A stretch of DNA of 64,000 nt. It comes from Pseudomonas sp. Marseille-Q3773 (GTDB lineage: Bacteria; Pseudomonadota; Gammaproteobacteria; Pseudomonadales; Pseudomonadaceae). A program made the translations under genes and the position numbers. Below the pieces are notes generated by a model, which saw only the letters and a list, made by a program, of their open reading frames with translations, did not search any database and was not told the origin of the DNA. Positions 58,022 to 64,000 of this stretch are shown here, piece after piece; position 1 is the first letter of the stretch; each line of letters starts with the position of its first letter. Location of the stretch: contig NZ_OU745390.1 in NCBI RefSeq assembly GCF_916618955.1, forward strand, positions 3,720,001 to 3,784,000, in the 5' to 3' direction.

Positions 58022-58507
58022 ATGCTCAAGCACGCCCTCGTCATGGCCGCCCTGCTGCTGCCCGGCGCCTTTGCCAATGCCCACGAATACAGCGTGGGCG
58101 ACCTGCATATCGCCCATCCTTGGTCGCTGCAGTTGCCCCCCAACGCGCCCAACGTCGCGGCGTACTTCGTGGTCCACAACAATGGCCAGGCCGACGACCG
58201 CCTGCTCGCTGTCGACAGCCCCATCACTGATGACGCGCAACTGCACGAACATGCCATGAGCGCCAGCGGCGCGATAAAGATGCAGCAGGTGCCCAGCGTG
58301 GTGGTGCCCGCCGGCAAGGACCTGACCTTCGCCCCCAGCGCCTACCACGTGATGCTGATGCAGCCCAGGGACCGCAGCCTGCTCACTGACGGCAAGCGCT
58401 TCCCGCTGACCCTGCACTTCGAAAAGGCCGGCGACATCACCGTTGAAGTGGCTGTGCAGAAGCAGGCGCCAGCGGCCCCACCGCAAGCCCACGAACACGC
58501 GCACTGA
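58022..58507 (+). CDS. Periplasmic copper chaperone PCu(A)C
   Basis: A 161-residue PCu(A)C-family chaperone that carries Cu(I) in the periplasm, for example to cytochrome oxidase. It has a signal peptide (cleavage after FANA), the cupredoxin-like fold and the copper-site pattern H-x-M, M and HxM: EHAM, then IKM, then AYHVML. A short His-rich tail (HEHAH) ends the protein. The start at 58022 gives the signal peptide. It is the second gene of the copper cluster. Confidence 0.93.
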   Translation: MLKHALVMAALLLPGAFANAHEYSVGDLHIAHPWSLQLPPNAPNVAAYFVVHNNGQADDRLLAVDSPITDDAQLHEHAMSASGAIKMQQVPSVVVPAGKDLTFAPSAYHVMLMQPRDRSLLTDGKRFPLTLHFEKAGDITVEVAVQKQAPAAPPQAHEHAH

Positions 58508-58529
58508 CACCCGCTGACAGGCACTCGCC

Positions 58530-58961
58530 ATGAGCCTGCCGCGCCACAGCTCCAGCCGTACCACCCGCCCTGAATACAGGCGCGCCGGTGGCGTATGGCT
58601 GAGCCTGTTCGCCATGTGGATGATCTTCATCGGCCCGCTGATTTCCCAGTCGATGCCGATGAACCACCCTGCCGGCATGAGCATGCCGATGGACATGCCG
58701 ATGGCAGCCGGTCATCAGCATGCTGGCGACACCCATCACGGCCAGGCGGGCGATGGCCAGCTGCATGTGATGTGGGAAAAGTGCGGTTATTGCAGCCTGT
58801 TGTTCAACTGCCCGGCCCTGCCGCAGGCCCTCAGCCCGCTCTGCGCCGGCAGCCTCGTTCCCACCACCCAACTGCTCGCTCCCACGCGCCAGGGCCATGC
58901 CCGGCAGGCTGTATTCCCCGGCGCGCGCAGCCGCGCCCCGCCCTTTTCGATCAACGTCTGA
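58530..58961 (+). CDS. DUF2946 family protein with Met/His-rich segment
   Basis: A 143-residue protein with a membrane or signal helix (about 21-40; GVWLSLFAMWMIFIGPLI), then a Met/His-rich stretch (about 42-73; SMPMNHPAGMSMPMDMPM and GHQHAGDTHHG) suited to Cu(I)/Cu(II) binding, and a Cys pair CGYC near residue 86. The layout is that of DUF2946 proteins associated with copper receptors. It is directly upstream of oprC. Confidence 0.85.
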   Translation: MSLPRHSSSRTTRPEYRRAGGVWLSLFAMWMIFIGPLISQSMPMNHPAGMSMPMDMPMAAGHQHAGDTHHGQAGDGQLHVMWEKCGYCSLLFNCPALPQALSPLCAGSLVPTTQLLAPTRQGHARQAVFPGARSRAPPFSINV

Positions 58962-59027
58962 CCGTACTTTTTTTGCACGGAGCCAAGCGGCTTCGTGCCG
59001 ACTCATGACTGATCGACTGGAATCATT

Positions 59028-61094
59028 ATGTCCGGCTGCACCCCTGTTTTTGCCTTGTCCCTGCGCGGGGCCCTCGCCGCCGTGTGCGGCTCGCTGCTTG
59101 CACCCATGGCCATGGCCGCCGAGCCCGGCCATGAAAGCCATGCCCACGACGCACCTGAGCTGAGCCCGACGGTCATCACCGCCGTGGCCCCGAGTTCTCC
59201 GCTGACCGTGGTCACCAACCCGAAAGACCCGCGCCAGCCGGTGCCGGCCAGCGACGGCGCCGACTATCTGAAAACCATTCCGGGCTTTTCCGCCATCCGC
59301 GCCGGTGGCACCAACGGCGACCCGGTACTGCGCGGCATGTTCGGCTCACGCCTGAACATCCTCACCAATGGCGGGCTGATGCTCGGCGCATGCCCGAACC
59401 GCATGGACGCGCCAACCTCGTACATTTCACCGGAGACCTACGACCGCCTGACTGTGATCAAAGGCCCGCAAAGCGTGATCTGGGGGCCGGGAGGCTCGGC
59501 AGGCACGATCCTCTTCGAACGCGAGCCGGAGCAGTTCGGCAGCCTCGGCAGCCGGGTCAACGCCAGCCTGCTGGCCGGCTCCAACGGCCGCTTCGACAAG
59601 GTACTGGACGCCGCCGCCGGCAACCGCCAGGCCTATGCCCGCTTCGTCGGCAACCAGTCGCGCTCGGATGACTACCACGACGGTAGCGACAACACCGTGC
59701 CATCCCGCTGGGACAAGTGGAACGGCGATGTTGCCCTCGGCTGGACACCCGACCAGGACACCTTGCTGGAACTTACCGCCGGCAAGGGCGACGGTGAGGC
59801 CCGCTATGCCGGGCGCGGCATGGACGGCTCGCAGTTCAAGCGCGAAAGCCTGGGGCTGCGCTTTGAAAAGTCCAACCTCGGCGAGGTGCTCGACAAGGTC
59901 GAGGCGCAGGTCTACTACAACTACGCCGACCACGTGATGGACAACTACAGCCTGCGCACGCCTTCGGGCAGCGGCATGATGGGCATGCCGATGGTCAGCA
60001 ACGTCGACCGCCGCACCCTGGGCGCGCGCCTCAAGACCACCTGGCGCTGGGCCGATGTGCAGCTGATCGGCGGCATCGACGCGCAGTCCAACGAACATCG
60101 CAAACGCGGCGGCATGGGTGTTGACGCGCACAAGGGCCAGGCCTGGACCAAGGACGCCGACTTCCACAACTACGGCGCCTTTGGCGAACTGACCTGGTAC
60201 GTCAGCGGTGAAGACCGCCTGATTACCGGTGCCCGCCTGGACCGCGCCTCGGCCCGCGACTTCCGCCAAAACAGCGCGACCAACGGTGACACCCGCGCCG
60301 ACACCCTGCCGAGCGGTTTTGTCCGCTATGAGCACGACCTGGCAGCCATCCCGGCCACCGCCTATGTCGGCCTTGGCCATGCCCAGCGCTTCCCCGACTA
60401 CTGGGAGCTGTTCTCGCCCAGACTGGCACCACCCGGTGCAGCCAATGCCTTTGACGGTATCAAGCCAGAGAAGACCACCCAGCTGGACTTCGGTATCCAG
60501 TACCGCACCGAGCGCCTTGAGGCCTGGGCTTCGGGGTATGTCGGCCAGATCCGCGACTACATCCTGTTCGACTACCGCAGCGGCATGATCGGCATGAGCA
60601 CTTCGCAGGCACGCAACATCGACGCCCGCATCATGGGTGGCGAACTGGGGGCGGCCTACCAGCTGACCGACAACTGGAGGGCCGACGCCACCCTGGCCTA
60701 TGCCTGGGGCAAGAACAGCAGTGACGGCACGGCACTGCCGCAGATGCCGCCCCTTGAGAGCCGCCTGGGCCTGACCTACAGCCGCGACGTGTGGAGCGTG
60801 GGGGCACTGTGGCGGTTGGCGGCGGCGCAGAACCGCATCGCCGAGAACCAGGGCAACGTGGTCGGCAAGGACTACGACAACAGCGCCGGCTTCGGCGTGT
60901 TCTCGCTCAACGGTGCCTACAAGGTCAGCAACCACCTCAAGCTCAGCGCCGGGGTCGACAACCTGTTCGACAAGACCTACGCCGAGCACCTGAACCTGGC
61001 CGGCAACGCCGGGTTCGGCTACCCGGCCGCAGACCCACAACCGGTGACCGAGCCAGGCCGGACGTTCTGGACCAAGGTCGATTTCAGCTTCTGA
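59028..61094 (+). CDS. oprC: TonB-dependent copper receptor OprC
   Basis: A 688-residue outer-membrane TonB-dependent receptor. It has a signal peptide (cleavage near AMA-A at about 26), a His-rich mature N-terminus (GHESHAHD), a plug domain (about 55-170) and a 22-strand barrel ending in Phe. The two copper-binding motifs known for OprC of P. aeruginosa are both visible: CxxxM at Cys122-Met126 (ACPNRM) and HxM at His302-Met304 (ADHVMD). This supports import of copper rather than a siderophore. Confidence 0.95.
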   Translation: MSGCTPVFALSLRGALAAVCGSLLAPMAMAAEPGHESHAHDAPELSPTVITAVAPSSPLTVVTNPKDPRQPVPASDGADYLKTIPGFSAIRAGGTNGDPVLRGMFGSRLNILTNGGLMLGACPNRMDAPTSYISPETYDRLTVIKGPQSVIWGPGGSAGTILFEREPEQFGSLGSRVNASLLAGSNGRFDKVLDAAAGNRQAYARFVGNQSRSDDYHDGSDNTVPSRWDKWNGDVALGWTPDQDTLLELTAGKGDGEARYAGRGMDGSQFKRESLGLRFEKSNLGEVLDKVEAQVYYNYADHVMDNYSLRTPSGSGMMGMPMVSNVDRRTLGARLKTTWRWADVQLIGGIDAQSNEHRKRGGMGVDAHKGQAWTKDADFHNYGAFGELTWYVSGEDRLITGARLDRASARDFRQNSATNGDTRADTLPSGFVRYEHDLAAIPATAYVGLGHAQRFPDYWELFSPRLAPPGAANAFDGIKPEKTTQLDFGIQYRTERLEAWASGYVGQIRDYILFDYRSGMIGMSTSQARNIDARIMGGELGAAYQLTDNWRADATLAYAWGKNSSDGTALPQMPPLESRLGLTYSRDVWSVGALWRLAAAQNRIAENQGNVVGKDYDNSAGFGVFSLNGAYKVSNHLKLSAGVDNLFDKTYAEHLNLAGNAGFGYPAADPQPVTEPGRTFWTKVDFSF

Positions 61095-61104
61095 CAACAA
61101 CCGC

Positions 61105-61127
61105 GGGCGCAACCTGGTGTTGCGCCC
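61105..61127 (+). other. Perfect 9-bp hairpin between oprC and the PepSY gene
   Basis: Arms 61105-61113 (gggcgcaac) and 61119-61127 pair perfectly around a 5-base loop, 11 bases past the oprC stop codon. There is no U run after it, so partial termination or mRNA protection is more likely than full termination. Confidence 0.65.
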
Positions 61128-61153
61128 TTCAGCTGGTAAAACTGGAGGTTCCC

Positions 61154-62521
61154 ATGAGAGGAACACGCATCAATTTCTACAACCTGGCCTGGCGTTGGCA
61201 CTTCTATGCCGGGCTGTTCGTGGCCCCGTTCATGATCCTGCTGGCGGTTACCGGGATCATCTACCTGTTCAAGCCGCAACTTGACCCGCTGCTGTACCGC
61301 GACCTGATGGTGGTCGAAGCCGGCCACCATCGGCAGGGCGCCGACACGATGCTGGCCGAAGTGCGCCAGGCCTACCCCAAGGGCCATGTCGGCCAGTACC
61401 TGCCGCCGCTGAACGCCGAACGCAGCGCGCAGTTCGTGGTGCATGACGGCGGGCGGGAACTGAATGTGTTCGTCGACCCTTACAGCGGCAGGATTCTCGG
61501 CGAGCAGGACGGCAAGCAGAACCTGCAGGCCATTGCCCGGGCCCTGCATGGTGAACTGATGGTCGGCACGCTCGGCGACCGCCTGGTGGAGCTGGCTGCG
61601 GGCTGGGGCATCGTACTGGTGGTGTCCGGCCTGTATCTGTGGTGGCCACGCGGGCGCAACGGCGCTGGCGTATTGTGGCCACGGCTATCGGCGCGCGGCC
61701 GTCTGTTGTGGCGCGACCTGCATGCAGTGATGGGCTTCTGGGGCTCGGCCTTGCTGTTGCTGATGCTGCTCAGCGGCATGACCTGGACCGGCCTGTGGGG
61801 CAAGCAATACGCCGATCTGTGGAACCGTTTTCCGGCGGCCATGTGGAACGACGTGCCGAAGTCCGACCAGCAGGCGGGCGAACTGAACAACGCGCACCGC
61901 CAGACGGTGCCTTGGGCGGTGGAGAACACGCCAATGCCGCAGTCCGGTGCGCACGCCGAACACGCCGGGCATCACATGATGTCGGAACAGCCCGCGGCAC
62001 CGCAGGTGGGCGTGCAACAGGTCGAGGACATCGCCGGCGCGCGCCAGGTCGAGCCGGGCTACAGCATTACCCTGCCGACCACAGCTGACGGTGTATTCAC
62101 CATCGCGGTGTTTGCCGACGACCCACGCAATGACGCCACCCTGCATGTCGACCAGTACACCGGCAAGGTCCTGGCCGACGTGCGCTGGCAGGACTACAGC
62201 CCGGTGGCGCGGGCCACCGAGCTGGGGGTGATGCTGCATGAAGGCAAGATGTTCGGGGCGCTGAACCAGGTCATCATCCTGCTGGTGTGCCTGATGATCC
62301 TGCTGGGCTCGGTGAGCGGGCTGGTGATGTGGTGGAAGCGCCGGCCGGCAGGCGGGCTGGGTGTGCCGCCACTGCGCCATGACCTGCCGCGCTGGAAGAC
62401 GGCAGTGGCGGTGATGCTGGTGCTGGGAGTGATGTTCCCGCTGGTGGGGGTGTCGATGGTGGTGATGTGGTTGGTGGACAGCCTGGTGGTCAGGCGCGGC
62501 CGGGTGCTGGCCAGCGCTTGA
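61154..62521 (+). CDS. PepSY-associated membrane protein
   Basis: A 455-residue inner-membrane protein with four to five membrane helices (about 15-40, 145-165, 190-215, 370-395 and 415-440) and PepSY-type periplasmic domains. It belongs to the family found beside TonB-dependent metal receptors, some members of which reduce imported ferric or cupric complexes. A loop at about 265-295 contains a His/Met-rich stretch (HAEHAGHHMM), fitting copper. GGAGG lies before the ATG at 61154. Confidence 0.9.
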   Translation: MRGTRINFYNLAWRWHFYAGLFVAPFMILLAVTGIIYLFKPQLDPLLYRDLMVVEAGHHRQGADTMLAEVRQAYPKGHVGQYLPPLNAERSAQFVVHDGGRELNVFVDPYSGRILGEQDGKQNLQAIARALHGELMVGTLGDRLVELAAGWGIVLVVSGLYLWWPRGRNGAGVLWPRLSARGRLLWRDLHAVMGFWGSALLLLMLLSGMTWTGLWGKQYADLWNRFPAAMWNDVPKSDQQAGELNNAHRQTVPWAVENTPMPQSGAHAEHAGHHMMSEQPAAPQVGVQQVEDIAGARQVEPGYSITLPTTADGVFTIAVFADDPRNDATLHVDQYTGKVLADVRWQDYSPVARATELGVMLHEGKMFGALNQVIILLVCLMILLGSVSGLVMWWKRRPAGGLGVPPLRHDLPRWKTAVAVMLVLGVMFPLVGVSMVVMWLVDSLVVRRGRVLASA

Positions 62522-62539
62522 GCCTTGCTTCGTCTGTGC

Positions 62540-62640
62540 CGGCCCTTTCGCGGGTAAACCCGCTCCCACAGTTTCTGCGCCAAGCCTGAGGGCAGCGCGG
62601 TCCCTGTGGGAGCGGGTTCACCCGCGAAGAGGCCGGCACA
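62540..62640. repeat. Inverted pair of REP elements
   Basis: The units ccctttcgcgggtaaacccg (about 62543-62575) and the inverse (about 62601-62637) flank a spacer of about 25 bases similar to that of the pair at 33126 (both include caagcctgag). This repeated spacer suggests the whole two-unit structure is mobilised as one. Confidence 0.87.
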
Positions 62641-62758
62641 GGCACAAGACTGCTCCCCAAAAGTCGAGTCGATCTGTCGCGCCCCAATCTGGAACGCGCG
62701 TGTTAGCCTAGCCGGCTACCTCCGCCAAGACGACCGATTGTCCAATGGAATGCAGCCT

Positions 62759-64000
62759 ATGACGCAAACTTCCCCCACACCGCCAGATGAGCCACATCTG
62801 CAACGCAACCTGACCAACCGGCACATCCAGCTGATCGCCATCGGCGGCGCCATCGGCACCGGCCTGTTCATGGGCTCGGGCAAGACCATCAGCCTGGCCG
62901 GGCCGTCGATCATTTTCGTCTACATGCTGATCGGCTTCATGCTGTTCTTCGTCATGCGCGCGATGGGCGAGCTGCTGCTGTCGAACCTCAACTACAAGTC
63001 GTTCATCGACTTTTCCGCCGACCTGCTGGGTCCCTGGGCCGGCTATTTCACCGGCTGGACCTACTGGTTCTGCTGGGTAGTCACCGGTATCGCCGACGTG
63101 GTCGCCATCGCCGCCTACACCCAGTTCTGGTTCCCCGAGCTGCCACAGTGGCTCCCGGCGCTGGCCTGCGTGGGCGTGCTGCTTTCGCTCAACCTGGTGA
63201 CGGTGAAGATGTTCGGTGAACTGGAGTTCTGGTTCGCCCTGGTCAAGATCGTCGCCATTCTCGGCCTGGTCGCGACCGGCCTGTACATGGTCATCAGCGG
63301 CTTCACTTCGCCCAGCGGGCGCACCGCCCAGCTGGCCAACCTGTGGAACGATGGCGGCATGTTCCCCAATGGCCTGATGGGCTTCTTCGCCGGGTTCCAG
63401 ATCGCCGTGTTCGCCTTCGTCGGTATCGAGCTGGTGGGCACCACCGCCGCCGAAGCGAAGAACCCGGAACGCACCCTGCCACGGGCGATCAACTCCATCC
63501 CGGTGCGGATCATCATGTTCTACGTACTGGCCCTGATCGCGATCATGGCCGTGACCCCTTGGCGCGACGTGGTGCCGGGCAAGAGCCCGTTCGTCGAGCT
63601 GTTCGTGCTGGCTGGCCTGCCGGCTGCTGCCAGCATCATCAACTTCGTGGTGCTGACCTCGGCGGCCTCGTCGGCCAACGGCGGCGTGTTCTCCACCAGC
63701 CGCATGCTATATGGCCTGGCGCAGGAGGGTGATGCACCCGGGGCGTTCGAGAAACTGTCGAGCCGCTCGGTGCCGGCCAACGGGCTGTACTTCTCATGCA
63801 CCTGCCTGCTGCTGGGTGCAGTGATGATCTACCTGGTGCCCAACGTGATCGAGGCATTCACCCTGATCACCACCGTTTCGGCGGTGTTGTTCATGTTCGT
63901 CTGGACCTTGATCCTGCTGTCGTACCTGCGGTACCGCAAGCACCGCCCGGCGCTGCACCAAGCGTCGAAATTCAGGATGCCTGGCGGGCGTTTCATGTGC
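62759..64000 (+). CDS. cycA: Amino-acid permease, CycA type (D-serine/D-alanine/glycine), 3' end cut by window
   Basis: An APC-family transporter; 414 codons are present and no stop codon is reached. The N-terminus has the family motif RNLTNRHIQLIAIGGAIGTG (first part of TM1), followed by GLFMGSGKTI, MGELLLSNL and WTYWFCWVV. About ten membrane helices can be counted. Sequence and context resemble the P. putida D-serine/D-alanine/glycine permease; substrate assignment is by family resemblance. It starts after a REP pair. Confidence 0.88.
   Translation, partial: MTQTSPTPPDEPHLQRNLTNRHIQLIAIGGAIGTGLFMGSGKTISLAGPSIIFVYMLIGFMLFFVMRAMGELLLSNLNYKSFIDFSADLLGPWAGYFTGWTYWFCWVVTGIADVVAIAAYTQFWFPELPQWLPALACVGVLLSLNLVTVKMFGELEFWFALVKIVAILGLVATGLYMVISGFTSPSGRTAQLANLWNDGGMFPNGLMGFFAGFQIAVFAFVGIELVGTTAAEAKNPERTLPRAINSIPVRIIMFYVLALIAIMAVTPWRDVVPGKSPFVELFVLAGLPAAASIINFVVLTSAASSANGGVFSTSRMLYGLAQEGDAPGAFEKLSSRSVPANGLYFSCTCLLLGAVMIYLVPNVIEAFTLITTVSAVLFMFVWTLILLSYLRYRKHRPALHQASKFRMPGGRFMC

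Overview
The window is a GC-rich chromosomal segment from a member of the Pseudomonas putida group. The gene order (thiD-thiE-hemL, ybeZ-ybeY-ybeX-lnt, leuS-lptE-holA, the mrd/rod/lip murein and lipoate block, dusB-fis-purH-purD-retS, the cob genes, an oprC copper cluster, a cycA-type permease) and the inverted pairs of Pseudomonas REP elements (core gcgggtgaacccgctcccac and variants) both point there. No rRNA, tRNA, insertion sequence, phage or CRISPR was seen. Almost every base is in a gene.

Layout. 1-2506: edge of an unidentified minus-strand gene, a REP pair, and a 7TMR-DISM histidine kinase. 2772-6671: thiamine (thiD, thiE) and tetrapyrrole (hemL) genes, a Sel1-repeat protein, a DUF1820 protein. 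6854-10709: ybeZ-ybeY-corC-lnt for RNA metabolism, ion/envelope homeostasis and lipoprotein maturation, without miaB in front. 10835-12047: two minus-strand genes. 12275-16625: leuS-lptE-holA. 16830-18371: arfA (a 54-codon ribosome-rescue gene with a terminator-like hairpin inside it) and a lytic transglycosylase. 18405-30873: a long minus-strand series, in transcription order proA, nadD, rsfS, rlmH, mrdA, rodA, mltB, rlpA, dacA, ybeD, lipB, lipA, ldcA, which joins cell-wall elongation and remodelling with lipoate and NAD synthesis. 31122-37907: mpg, a DedA-PAP2 fusion, a Lon-N-like protein, lrgAB, phaJ4, prmA, a DUF3426 protein. 38165-46292: dusB-fis, purH, purD, retS, marC. 46289-48337: a low-GC three-gene island of unknown function. 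48438-55965: two divergent corrin-ring operons (cobG-cobH-cobI-cbiG/cobJ and cobL-cbiD-cobK). 56087-57401: nfeD-qmcA. 57585-62521: a five-gene copper acquisition and handling cluster. 62759-64000: an amino-acid permease that runs off the end.

The most novel part is the island between marC and cobJ. Its three genes encode proteins of 229, 228 and 209 residues that I could not assign to any family. By eye they are diverged paralogues: each has an aromatic motif ending in Gly-Trp at residues 65-71, and the first and third share a C-terminal tail. The first gene is separated from the other two by a perfect GC hairpin, which could set unequal expression. Their GC content (about 52-53% in the lines counted) contrasts with about 70% in a counted line of the adjacent cob genes. 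This looks like an acquired multi-component system.

Other points of interest are the arfA hairpin, a repeated use of U-less GC hairpins at gene junctions, a mixed aerobic/anaerobic cobalamin gene set, and a copper cluster in which most proteins carry His/Met-rich segments.
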